The notes under the pieces: generated by a model
What the model saw: the letters and a program-made list of their open reading frames with translations, nothing else
What the model was told of the DNA's origin: nothing
The model's database searches: none
Shown: positions 56,504-64,000 of the stretch, one piece after another
Numbering within the stretch: the stretch's first letter is position 1
How the letters are laid out: the number at the start of each line of letters is the position of its first letter
Source: Acinetobacter haemolyticus CIP 64.3 = MTCC 9819
Lineage (GTDB): Bacteria > Pseudomonadota > Gammaproteobacteria > Pseudomonadales > Moraxellaceae
NCBI RefSeq assembly: GCF_000369065.1
Contig: NZ_KB849812.1
Coordinates: 440,804-504,803, forward strand
Length of the DNA stretch: 64,000 bases
Direction: 5' to 3'
Program-made: the position numbers and the translations under genes

Positions 56504-56956
56504 CTAACGAACCCAGCGCACAATATATTCTTCGATTTGCTCTTCATCGATTTCAGTTTCTGAAATACAACGACCTGCGACTGATTTTTTCGCATTGATC
56601 ACACTTTTGCGTGAGCCTGTCACCAAATAATGCCATGAGGGTAGATTTTTACCCTCGCTTAAACGACGATAGGCACAACTTGATGGCAACCATGAAATAT
56701 TTTGTAATTGTTCAAAGGTGAGTTGGATACAATCAGGAACTTGTTGTTGCCGATGAGCATAATCTGAGCATTGAGCTGTTTTACAATCTAATAACTTACA
56801 TGCCACCTTGGTGTATGCCACCTCAGCTGTGTCTTCATCTTCCAGCTTAATTAGGCAGCACAATCCACAGCCATCGCACAAAGCTTCCCATTCCGCTTGG
56901 TTCAGCTGATCAAGCGAATATTGTTTCCAAAAGTTGGGGCGTAGCACAGTGGACAT
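56504..56956 (-). CDS. YcgN-family cysteine cluster protein (UPF0260)
   Basis: 150 residues from MSTVLRPNFWKQYSL; a preceding ATG is also possible. Cys-rich CDGCGLCCLIKLEDED and CKLLDCKTAQCSDYAHR probably bind a metal or Fe-S cluster. Function unknown. An IS5-type element lies 22 bases upstream and separates the gene from a TATAAT box now at 58036-58041. Confidence 0.93.
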   Translation of the reverse strand: MSTVLRPNFWKQYSLDQLNQAEWEALCDGCGLCCLIKLEDEDTAEVAYTKVACKLLDCKTAQCSDYAHRQQQVPDCIQLTFEQLQNISWLPSSCAYRRLSEGKNLPSWHYLVTGSRKSVINAKKSVAGRCISETEIDEEQIEEYIVRWVR

Positions 56957-56978
56957 CATGATGTTTTCAATTTCAAAC

Positions 56979-58017
56979 GGCTTTGTTGCACAAACCTATC
57001 TGTAAAAGCTTTTTCAGCGATATAATTTTCAAATGAAGAAGCCTACACACAAAATCTACCGCACAACCAATTGGCCCGCATATAACCGAGCACTCATGAG
57101 TCGCGGAAATATTGCCATTTGGTTTGATCCTGCTACGCAATGGTATGCTCCATCAAAAGGCAAACAAGGGCGAAATCAAACCTACTCCGACGCAGCTATC
57201 CAATGCTGCTTAATGATTAAATCCTTATTCCGTCTATCTTTACGTATGGTCACTGGCTTTGTGCAAAGTCTGATTAAACTTTGTGGATTAAATTGGACCG
57301 CACCAGATTACAGTACGCTTTGTAGAAGACAAAAGCATATTGATATTGCAATCAGCTACCAAAAAAGTAGCGATGGGCTGCATCTACTCATAGACTCTAC
57401 AGGCATGAAGTTTCTAGGTGAGGGCGAATGGAAACGCAAGAAACATGGACCTGAATATCGTCGCCAATGGCGTAAACTACATATTGGTATAGATGCTGAA
57501 ACCCTTCAAATACGCGCTATTCAACTCACTACAAATAATGTCAGTGATTCACAAGTGCTTGGTGATTTACTCGATCAGATTCCACAAGATGAGCAGATTG
57601 ACTCTGTTTATACCGATGGAGCTTATGACACCAAGCAATGCCGTCAGGTCATTGCAGATCGGCAAGCGCATGCGGTGATTCCACCTAGAAAAAATGCGAA
57701 ACCATGGAAAGATACAAAGATCAGCTCGCTAGAACGAAATGAATTACTTCGAACAGTTAAACGTTTAGGCAGGAGACTATGGAAAAAATGGTCAGGCTAT
57801 CATCGACGAAGTTTGGTGGAAACCAAGATGCATTGCATTAAATTATTAGGCGATAAATTAATGGCAAGAAGCTTTCCTAGTCAGGTGAATGAAATTCATG
57901 CACGTGTAGCAGTCCTCAACAGGTTTACGGAATTAGGTCGACCACTTACCCAAGTTACGCCTTAAATTTGGCTCAATTAGGGGCGCTTTGCATTTCAAAT
58001 CTTTGTGCAACAAAACC
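56979..58017 (+). mobile_element. IS5-family (IS903-group-like) insertion sequence, 1039 bp
   Basis: Terminal inverted repeats GGCTTTGTTGCACAAA and (complement) GGTTTTGTTGCACAAA differ at one base. It is flanked by the perfect 9-bp duplication ATTTCAAAC (56970-56978 and 58018-58026), the size expected for the IS903 group. One intact transposase gene. The clean duplication suggests recent insertion. Confidence 0.96.
57033..57965 (+). CDS. IS5-family transposase
   Basis: 310 residues. DDE pattern: LLIDSTGMKFLGEGEW (first Asp), VYTDGAYDTKQCR (second Asp), and RRSLVETKMHCIKLLG (Glu, in the Y-R-E type signature). Complete, within perfect IS ends. Confidence 0.95.
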   Translation: MKKPTHKIYRTTNWPAYNRALMSRGNIAIWFDPATQWYAPSKGKQGRNQTYSDAAIQCCLMIKSLFRLSLRMVTGFVQSLIKLCGLNWTAPDYSTLCRRQKHIDIAISYQKSSDGLHLLIDSTGMKFLGEGEWKRKKHGPEYRRQWRKLHIGIDAETLQIRAIQLTTNNVSDSQVLGDLLDQIPQDEQIDSVYTDGAYDTKQCRQVIADRQAHAVIPPRKNAKPWKDTKISSLERNELLRTVKRLGRRLWKKWSGYHRRSLVETKMHCIKLLGDKLMARSFPSQVNEIHARVAVLNRFTELGRPLTQVTP

Positions 58018-58035
58018 ATTTCAAACGAGCAATCC

Positions 58036-58041
58036 ATTATA
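58036..58041 (-). promoter_or_regulatory. Probable -10 box of ycgN, displaced by the IS
   Basis: TATAAT on the - strand, in TGCTATAATGG. Without the IS it would be about 40 bases from the ycgN start. No confident -35 is seen. Confidence 0.5.
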
Positions 58042-58192
58042 GCATTTTTGTGTCACATTCTTTATTTAAACAACACATTTCACCTATTGAACAGCGCGTG
58101 ATCGAACATTAGCACCACAGAAAAACAATATAAGGATTAAAAAATATACAATAGGATAGATAGAGAAATAACTAAAAATAGGAGAATACAAC

Positions 58193-58351
58193 ATGTTCCG
58201 TTGGGCAATTATTTTTGCTGTGATTGCATTAATTGCGAGTTTACTTGGCTTTGGTGGTGTTGCAGGTTTATCCAAAGACTTTGCCGTTATCTTGTTGATT
58301 ATCGCAGCAATCCTAGCAGTGGTGGGTTTTTTATCTCGCGGTAAGGTTTAA
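58193..58351 (+). CDS. DUF1328 small membrane protein (YtjA-like)
   Basis: 52 residues, two hydrophobic segments: [20 protein letters not shown] and, after [11 protein letters not shown], a second helix ending VGFLSRGKV. This matches the short DUF1328/YtjA inner-membrane family. AGGAG lies 9 bases before ATG and a terminator follows. The opposite-strand frame over it is a shadow. Often stress-associated, function unknown. Confidence 0.9.
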   Translation: MFRWAIIFAVIALIASLLGFGGVAGLSKDFAVILLIIAAILAVVGFLSRGKV

Positions 58352-58370
58352 GTTTATTCATCCTGCAATC

Positions 58371-58400
58371 AAAAGAAGAATCGAAAGATTCTTCTTTTTT
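58371..58400 (+). terminator. Terminator of DUF1328 gene
   Basis: AAAAGAAGAATC and GATTCTTCTTTT pair around GAAA and run into a T-tract. Confidence 0.9.
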
Positions 58401-58511
58401 TATCACTAAAAATCCAGTTACCAAGAGACTCATTTTTGTTGTTTTAAGATGCCATCAATTACAATATTTTATGTTTTAATCGATACGTTTTAAAAAGACT
58501 AGGACTTTAAA

Positions 58512-59249
58512 ATGAGCTCTCAAATTATAACTCGTGAAATTGAATATACCGCTCCAGATGGTCAACGCTTAATTGGTTATTTTGCAACACCACATACAGA
58601 TCAGCCGATTGCAGGTGTCATTGTTGCACCTGAATGGTGGGGTCGTAACGAATATACTGAACAACGCGCACGTGAGCTTGCAGAACATGGTTTTGCTGCC
58701 TTAGCAATCGATATGTATGGTGATAAAAAAGTCACCACTGCTGTACCGCAAGCCTCAGAGTGGATGAATCAGACCTTTGAACAACCAGATACGATTGTTA
58801 ATCGTGCGAAAGCAGGGTTAGCAACCTTAGCAGCTCAACCCGAAGTCAATGCTGAAAAACTAGCAGCTATTGGCTTTTGCTATGGTGGTAAGGTTGTACT
58901 TGATTTAGCTCGCTCTGGTGCAGATATCAAAGCAGTTGCCACCTTCCATGCCGTATTAGCAACAAGTACACCAGCACAAAAAGATCAGATCAAAGCTGAA
59001 ATTTTAGTTTTACATGGTGAGCTTGATAGCATGGTCACCTTAGATAACGTCGCGAGTTTCCGCCAAGAAATGCATGATGCTGAGGTCAGCCATGAAGTCA
59101 TCATTTTCGAAGATGCTAAACATGGATTCAGCAATCCTCTCGCGGATGAACGTGCGAAGGCGAATAATGTTGACCTCGGTTATAATGCAGAAGCAGAACG
59201 CCAAGGCCTTGAAGCCATGTATGAGTTATTAGATAAACATTTAAAGTGA
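58512..59249 (+). CDS. Dienelactone hydrolase-family protein
   Basis: 245-residue alpha/beta hydrolase. Nucleophile Cys in AAIGFCYGGKVVLDLA, Asp in LHGELDSMV and His in DAKHGFSNP complete the triad. The native substrate is unknown; dienelactone hydrolase activity is family-based only. Monocistronic. Confidence 0.9.
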   Translation: MSSQIITREIEYTAPDGQRLIGYFATPHTDQPIAGVIVAPEWWGRNEYTEQRARELAEHGFAALAIDMYGDKKVTTAVPQASEWMNQTFEQPDTIVNRAKAGLATLAAQPEVNAEKLAAIGFCYGGKVVLDLARSGADIKAVATFHAVLATSTPAQKDQIKAEILVLHGELDSMVTLDNVASFRQEMHDAEVSHEVIIFEDAKHGFSNPLADERAKANNVDLGYNAEAERQGLEAMYELLDKHLK

Positions 59250-59332
59250 TTAAAAAAACTATCTCTAAAATCCATAAATATGGAATTAAATGAATATCTC
59301 GTTTGTTTAATTCCTAACAATTTCGACTAGTC

Positions 59333-59356
59333 CAAGGCGACAAGGATGTCGCCTTG
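59333..59356 (+). terminator. Hairpin after dienelactone hydrolase gene
   Basis: CAAGGCGACA and TGTCGCCTTG pair over 10 bases around AGGA. No T-run follows, so it may end transcription poorly or serve another purpose. Confidence 0.5.
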
Positions 59357-59461
59357 CACGAGCAAATATGAATAAGGATTGAATAACAAATTTGTTTCTA
59401 TGCAGCAACTCCTCTCTGCTTTTCCGCTATACTAGCCCTCTGCTTTTGATTGTTCTGATTC

Positions 59462-60496
59462 ATGTCTGATTTTTCATTTTCTGATGCACTGCTCACTTGG
59501 TACGACCAACATGGTCGCCATGATCTACCTTGGCAAATTGCGGATGATCCTTATAAAGTTTGGGTATCAGAAATCATGTTGCAGCAGACACAAGTCAAAA
59601 CGGTATTACAATATTTTGATCGTTTTATCGAACGCTTTCCTACTGTACAGGACTTAGGACAAGCCAGTTGGGATGATGTTGCGCCTTATTGGGCAGGGCT
59701 TGGATATTACGCAAGAGCAAGAAACTTACATAAAGCAGCAGGCATCGTCAGTCAGCAAGGTAAATTCCCTGAAACATTAGAACAATGGATTGAACTTCCA
59801 GGGATTGGACGCTCCACAGCAGGCGCGCTGATGTCACTCGGTTTACGCCAATATGGCGTCATTATGGATGGCAATGTGAAACGTGTTTTAGCACGTTTTT
59901 TTTCGATTGAAGATGATCTATCTAAACCACAACATGAACGTGCTTTATGGCAAATTGCAGAGGATCTATGCCCTCAACAACGCAATCATGACTACACACA
60001 GGCCATCATGGATTTAGGTGCGACTGTTTGCACGCCCAAAAAGCCATTATGTTTATATTGTCCAATGCAACAACACTGTCAGGCCTATCAACAAGGATTA
60101 GAACAAGAGCTTCCATTTAAGAAAGCTAAAAAGCCTGTTCCGATTAAAACAGCCCATGTTTTGCTCATACAATCAGGCGATCAATGGCTATGGCAGCAAA
60201 GAGAAGCACAAGGTTTGTGGGGAGGATTATACTGCCTACCCATTATTGAGCAAGCAACCGAATTACAACAGATTGAGCAACACTTTAAACTACAAGCTCA
60301 AGTATCATCATTGCAGATTAGCCATAGCTTTACCCACTTTACATGGTTGCTAGACGGAAAAGTGTTCCACGTGGAACATGACCAAAAAGAACAACTCAGT
60401 ATTGAGTTGAATGGTCACTGGCTTAGCCCAGATCAAGCCATAGCCAAAGGGATTCCTACTGCAATGAAGAAAATGATCAAGGCCGCAGATGCCTAA
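59462..60496 (+). CDS. mutY: Adenine DNA glycosylase
   Basis: Removes A mispaired with 8-oxoguanine. 344 residues. Helix-hairpin-helix LPGIGRSTAGALMSLG, catalytic Asp in GVIMDGNVKRVL, [4Fe-4S] ligands in CTPKKPLCLYCPMQQHC, and a C-terminal NUDIX-like 8-oxoG-reading domain. Catalytic Glu in SEIMLQQTQV. Confidence 0.97.
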   Translation: MSDFSFSDALLTWYDQHGRHDLPWQIADDPYKVWVSEIMLQQTQVKTVLQYFDRFIERFPTVQDLGQASWDDVAPYWAGLGYYARARNLHKAAGIVSQQGKFPETLEQWIELPGIGRSTAGALMSLGLRQYGVIMDGNVKRVLARFFSIEDDLSKPQHERALWQIAEDLCPQQRNHDYTQAIMDLGATVCTPKKPLCLYCPMQQHCQAYQQGLEQELPFKKAKKPVPIKTAHVLLIQSGDQWLWQQREAQGLWGGLYCLPIIEQATELQQIEQHFKLQAQVSSLQISHSFTHFTWLLDGKVFHVEHDQKEQLSIELNGHWLSPDQAIAKGIPTAMKKMIKAADA

Positions 60497-60571
60497 ATAA
60501 GATTAAGTCATTATGAGTGTTAGCGCTGTGTTTAGTCGTTCCAACTTTCTATAAAAATGCAAGGAGCCAGT

Positions 60572-61108
60572 ATGCATCATTCAATCCGCTATGCCCTTCT
60601 CGGTGTATTGACGATCTTACTCTCAGCATGTGCCAGCACACCTCAAAAACCAACACCGCTACCAAATACCCAAGTCAAAAAACTACAAAATATGCGCCTC
60701 GATAGCCGATTACCAATACCGGTCAAAGGTGTCAGTCGAAGTGAGTTGAGCGACACGTGGGGAGCTGCTCGTAGTCAAGGTCGTCGTCACGAAGGAATTG
60801 ACATCATGGCAGCACGAGGAACGAAAGTGTATAGTGCAACTGACGGGCTCGTCGCAGACTTACGCAACAACAATCTGGGTGGAAAAGTGGTCTGGATTTT
60901 GGGACCATCAGGATCATGGCATTACTATGCACATCTAGATCGTCATAAACGTGGGCTCAATGTCGGTGATTATGTTCGCAAAGGCGAGCACATTGGATAT
61001 GTGGGCAATACAGGCAATGCACGCCATACAGCTCCACATCTACACTATGGTATTTATTTAAATGGCAAAGGGCGTGGCGCAGTCAATCCATTCCCTTATT
61101 TACGTTAG
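60572..61108 (+). CDS. M23-family peptidase lipoprotein (LytM domain)
   Basis: About 178 residues from MHHSIRYALLGVLTI, chosen because AAGGAG lies upstream; an in-frame ATG five codons earlier overlaps that site. Lipoprotein signal ends LLSACAST. LytM zinc-site motifs: HEGIDIMA and, later, HLHYGIYLNG, with HYYAHLDRH. Probably acts in peptidoglycan cleavage or its regulation in the periplasm. Confidence 0.92.
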   Translation: MHHSIRYALLGVLTILLSACASTPQKPTPLPNTQVKKLQNMRLDSRLPIPVKGVSRSELSDTWGAARSQGRRHEGIDIMAARGTKVYSATDGLVADLRNNNLGGKVVWILGPSGSWHYYAHLDRHKRGLNVGDYVRKGEHIGYVGNTGNARHTAPHLHYGIYLNGKGRGAVNPFPYLR

Positions 61109-61117
61109 GAACACACA

Positions 61118-61363
61118 ATGTCAGAAGCATTGATCGAACGACTGGTTGAATTTGCAGAGTCAGGGAATCAACAAAAAATCATTCTCAATGGAACCAGTTA
61201 TCAAGGCTGGATCATGGAGATTACCGAAGATGCACTGCTAATCAGTACAGGTTTTGCAGATAAATCAGGTAAAGACTTTTGGCTAAAGTTTGATGATTTG
61301 GATAGTGCCACACTGTATTATTGGGATAATCATAGTGATGAGTGGGTTGAATTCAAACTCTAA
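61118..61363 (+). CDS. Small conserved-looking protein, 81 aa
   Basis: Family not recognised. An acidic soluble protein, MSEALIERLVEFAES..., with probable beta-barrel or PilZ-like alternation (SYQGWIMEITEDALLISTGF). AGGAACACACA precedes the ATG. It sits 9 bases after the peptidase gene and 27 before tag, suggesting one transcript. Confidence 0.7.
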   Translation: MSEALIERLVEFAESGNQQKIILNGTSYQGWIMEITEDALLISTGFADKSGKDFWLKFDDLDSATLYYWDNHSDEWVEFKL

Positions 61364-61390
61364 AATTCACAGTATTCAGGAGCAACACAT

Positions 61391-61945
61391 ATGACGATTC
61401 AACGCTGTGGTTGGTGCTCTAACGACCCTTTGTATATAGCTTACCATGATGAAGAATGGGGCAAGGCTGAACATGATGAAGCACGTTTATTTGAAATGCT
61501 TTGCCTTGAAGGTCAACAAGCTGGCTTATCATGGATTACTGTTCTAAAAAAACGTGAATGTTATCGTACTCATTTCTTTCAATATCCAGTTGCACACATC
61601 GCAGCACTCACCGATGATCAACTAGAAAATAAGCTCAATGATTCAGGGTTAATCCGTCATATCGGTAAACTCAAAGCCATTCGAGACAATGCGATCGCAT
61701 GGCAAAAACTCAAAGATGAAGTTCAAGATGTCTCAGCTTGGTTTTGGAACTTCGTCAATCATCAAGCACCAAACAACGATGTGATCAATTATCGTGAAGC
61801 ACCCGCCCAAACTGAAATCAGTCAAATACTTTCCAAAACATTAAAAAAGCGTGGTTTCAAATTTGTTGGGCCAACCACCTGCTATGCCTTCATGCAAGCG
61901 GTAGGTATGGTCAATGACCATGAAAACCATTGTCATTTTAAATAA
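61391..61945 (+). CDS. tag: 3-methyladenine DNA glycosylase I
   Basis: Excises 3-methyladenine from DNA. 184 residues. RCGWCSNDPLYIAYHDEEWG at the start, LCLEGQQAGLSWITVLKKRE and a C-terminal His/Cys set (HENHCHF) matching the Tag zinc site. Confidence 0.97.
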   Translation: MTIQRCGWCSNDPLYIAYHDEEWGKAEHDEARLFEMLCLEGQQAGLSWITVLKKRECYRTHFFQYPVAHIAALTDDQLENKLNDSGLIRHIGKLKAIRDNAIAWQKLKDEVQDVSAWFWNFVNHQAPNNDVINYREAPAQTEISQILSKTLKKRGFKFVGPTTCYAFMQAVGMVNDHENHCHFK

Positions 61946-61972
61946 AACGATCCCCTCCAAAGGAGTCCTTTC

Positions 61973-62998
61973 ATGAGCAATAATCAAATTCGCGCTTATG
62001 CAGCGATGCAAGCAGGTGAACAGCTGGTTCCTTACCAATTTGATGCAGGTGAATTACAAGCCCATCAGGTGGAAGTCAAAGTTGAATACTGTGGTTTATG
62101 TCATTCTGATCTTTCAGTCATCAACAATGATTGGCATTCTTCAACCTACCCTGTCATTGCTGGTCACGAAATCATTGGCACAATCACGGCGCTCGGCACG
62201 GAAGCAAAGGGGCTCAAACTGGGTCAACGTGTTGGGATCGGTTGGACAGCTGAAAGTTGCCAAGCATGTGATCCGTGTATTGGAGGCAATCAGGTGCTCT
62301 GTACAGGTGAAAACGTGGCGACCATCGTGGGTCATGCGGGGGGCTTTGCAGAAAAAGTACGGGCTGGTTGGCAATGGGTTATTCCTCTACCCGATGATTT
62401 AGCGCCTGAAAGTGCGGGTCCACTCCTTTGTGGTGGGATTACCGTGTTTGATCCATTACTTAAACATAAAATCCAAGCCACACATCATGTCGGTGTGATC
62501 GGTATTGGTGGCTTAGGTCATATCGCAATTAAACTGCTCAAAGCTTGGGGTTGTGAAATCACCGCGTTTAGTTCTAATCCAGAAAAAACGGAAGAACTTA
62601 AAGCGATGGGCGCAGATCATGTCGTGAATAGTCGTGATGCTCAAGCGATTAAAGCACAACGTGGTAAGTTTGATTTATTATTAAGTACGGTCAATGTCAC
62701 ACTGAATTGGCAAGCCTATTTGAGCACCCTTGCACCCCATGGCAGTCTCCATTTCTTAGGTCTTACTTTAGAGCCAGTTCCTGTTTCAGTCGGTGCGCTC
62801 ATTGATGGTGCCAAATCTGTCACAGGCTCTCCAACAGGTTCTCCTTTGGCATTACGTCAGCTTTTAAAGTTTGCTGCACGTAAAAATATTGCACCACAAA
62901 TTGAACTATATCCTATGTCACAACTTAATGAAGCCATTGAGCGACTTCATTCTGGTCAAGCCCGCTATCGAATTGTTCTCAAAGCTGATTTTGATTAG
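61973..62998 (+). CDS. Zinc-dependent alcohol dehydrogenase (CAD/YahK-like)
   Basis: 341-residue MDR-family oxidoreductase. Catalytic zinc: [12 protein letters not shown] and GHEIIG; structural zinc: [15 protein letters not shown]; nucleotide-binding [17 protein letters not shown] followed by SSNPEKTEE, suggesting NADP(H). It probably reduces aldehydes. AAAGGAG precedes ATG. Its last 4 bases overlap the convergent MocR-type gene. Confidence 0.92.
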   Translation: MSNNQIRAYAAMQAGEQLVPYQFDAGELQAHQVEVKVEYCGLCHSDLSVINNDWHSSTYPVIAGHEIIGTITALGTEAKGLKLGQRVGIGWTAESCQACDPCIGGNQVLCTGENVATIVGHAGGFAEKVRAGWQWVIPLPDDLAPESAGPLLCGGITVFDPLLKHKIQATHHVGVIGIGGLGHIAIKLLKAWGCEITAFSSNPEKTEELKAMGADHVVNSRDAQAIKAQRGKFDLLLSTVNVTLNWQAYLSTLAPHGSLHFLGLTLEPVPVSVGALIDGAKSVTGSPTGSPLALRQLLKFAARKNIAPQIELYPMSQLNEAIERLHSGQARYRIVLKADFD

Positions 62999-64000
62999 GC
63001 TGAAGACGAGTCTAAGCTCTGTTTTACCCAATCCGCCAATTGCTGAATCGCTTGGCGGATTTCTTGTGTAAAAGCATGCCCCGCATTTAAACGGATAAAA
63101 TGCCGATAGCGCTGATCTTCACCAAATACTTCACCCGGTACAATATTGATACCTTTAGCTTGTGCGAGATAATATAGATCAAGCCCTGTAATCGTGTCAG
63201 GCAGCTGCATCCATAAAGCATAGCCTCCTTGTGATTGACTTAATGCAATCGGAATCCCCTGAAAAGTTTCTAAAATACAGGCACGATACTGTTCCACCTG
63301 CTGCATGAGCTTGGGTCTTAATTGATCTAAATGTTCTCTATAACCACGACTATAGATAAAATCAGCCAAACCAAGCTGTAAAGGCGTATTCACACCAACG
63401 TTATTTGCCAATAATTGGGGGCGTAAGAATTCAAGTTGTTGCCCCAAACAGAACCAACCGACTCGATAAGCACTGGATAATGACTTTGAAACTGATGCAC
63501 ACCAGACCACATAGCCCTGTTGATCCCAATAACGAATCGGTAATGGGCGTTCATTTTGGAAACTACACTCCGCATAAATATCATCTTCAATAATGAAACA
63601 TTGATACTGCTGCGCCAGTTCAGCAATCCGTTGTTTCTGCTGGTTACTGAGACAATATCCTAACGGATTTTGATAGTTTGCCGTCAATAAACACAGTTTG
63701 GCACTGCCCTGCTGCATAAAATGCTCTAAGCGTTCTAGATCTATTCCCTGATGGTCTGCGGGGATTTCAATAATTTTACGTTTTAAACTGGCCAGCATTT
63801 GTAGCTGACCATTAAAGGTCGGGGTCGGAATCAGAATACTATCGCCCTCTTTGCTCATTTGCTGGATCAGTAGCGAAATCGCAGGCAAACAGCCATTGGT
63901 AATAAAAATATCCTCTGCCGCAATATAAATCCCATCCTCACGCCAATGATCCGCAAGCGCCTGTCTCAACACGTGATGCCCTTGTTTATTGCAATACAGA
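62995..64000 (-). CDS. MocR-type regulator or PLP aminotransferase, C-terminal part (cut by window edge)
   Basis: The frame is open to the window edge, about 334 residues. Fold-type I aminotransferase: [13 protein letters not shown] and PLP Lys in [17 protein letters not shown]. The start [18 protein letters not shown] matches the region just after a GntR winged helix in MocR proteins, but that helix would lie outside the window, so a plain aminotransferase cannot be excluded. Confidence 0.85.
   Translation of the reverse strand, partial: LYCNKQGHHVLRQALADHWREDGIYIAAEDIFITNGCLPAISLLIQQMSKEGDSILIPTPTFNGQLQMLASLKRKIIEIPADHQGIDLERLEHFMQQGSAKLCLLTANYQNPLGYCLSNQQKQRIAELAQQYQCFIIEDDIYAECSFQNERPLPIRYWDQQGYVVWCASVSKSLSSAYRVGWFCLGQQLEFLRPQLLANNVGVNTPLQLGLADFIYSRGYREHLDQLRPKLMQQVEQYRACILETFQGIPIALSQSQGGYALWMQLPDTITGLDLYYLAQAKGINIVPGEVFGEDQRYRHFIRLNAGHAFTQEIRQAIQQLADWVKQSLDSSSA

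Noticed and set aside
58084..58275. 63-aa frame on the - strand
   Set aside because: It is antisense to the DUF1328 gene, which has a good ribosome binding site and family match.

Overview
The window looks like chromosomal DNA of an Acinetobacter species. The AT-rich sequence, the gene content (SerB next to a divergent AhpA/SMP-like gene, ribBA-ribH-nusB-thiL-pgpA, glmU-glmS, dapA-bamC-purC, an ADC-type class C beta-lactamase) and the protein sequences all fit. The beta-lactamase differs clearly from the A. baumannii ADC sequence I remember, so a non-baumannii species is more likely; this is inference.

Region 1 (1-17707) is mostly core genome: the end of a LysR regulator, a cold-shock gene between two copies of a noncoding repeat, two unknown small genes, psd with a sulfurtransferase, pncB, dtd, an SCP2 protein, serB, an SMP-like membrane protein, the riboflavin/nusB/thiL/pgpA operon, and glmU-glmS.

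Region 2 (17732-45146) is a complete 27.4-kb Tn7-like transposon in the glmS attachment site. It has TGT...ACA ends, a 5-bp target duplication (TTTCA), three TnsB-type sites at each end, and tnsA-tnsB-tnsC-tnsD beside the glmS-proximal end. tnsE lies about 16 kb away, with metabolic cargo between tnsD and tnsE. That cargo has three MocR-type regulators, a frameshifted BenE-type transporter, an MFS transporter, a glutaredoxin-like protein with an HxlR regulator, a GNAT acetyltransferase, a class II aldolase with a DapA-like lyase, and a PLP operon (YggS, small protein, class III aminotransferase, glutamine amidotransferase, MocR). An IS3-family element interrupts the aminotransferase. Between tnsE and the far end is a second cargo slot with a Pycsar-like anti-phage module: a CNBD-TIR effector, a divergent tandem-domain nucleotide cyclase, and an E2-like protein overlapping the cyclase. 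This three-gene module is the best candidate for a little-described system. The insertion also split the glmS terminator hairpin in its loop, leaving its arms 27 kb apart.

Region 3 (45147-64000) returns to core genome: YitT-family protein, Lrp regulator, nicotinamidase, dapA-bamC-purC, an amidohydrolase lipoprotein, YddG-like exporter, rarA, ADC-type beta-lactamase, a PQQ sugar dehydrogenase, and ycgN. An IS5/IS903-type element with a 9-bp duplication separates ycgN from its probable promoter. Then follow a DUF1328 protein, dienelactone hydrolase, mutY, an M23 peptidase, a small unknown protein, tag, an alcohol dehydrogenase and the C-terminal part of a fourth MocR-type protein. No rRNA, tRNA or CRISPR array was seen.
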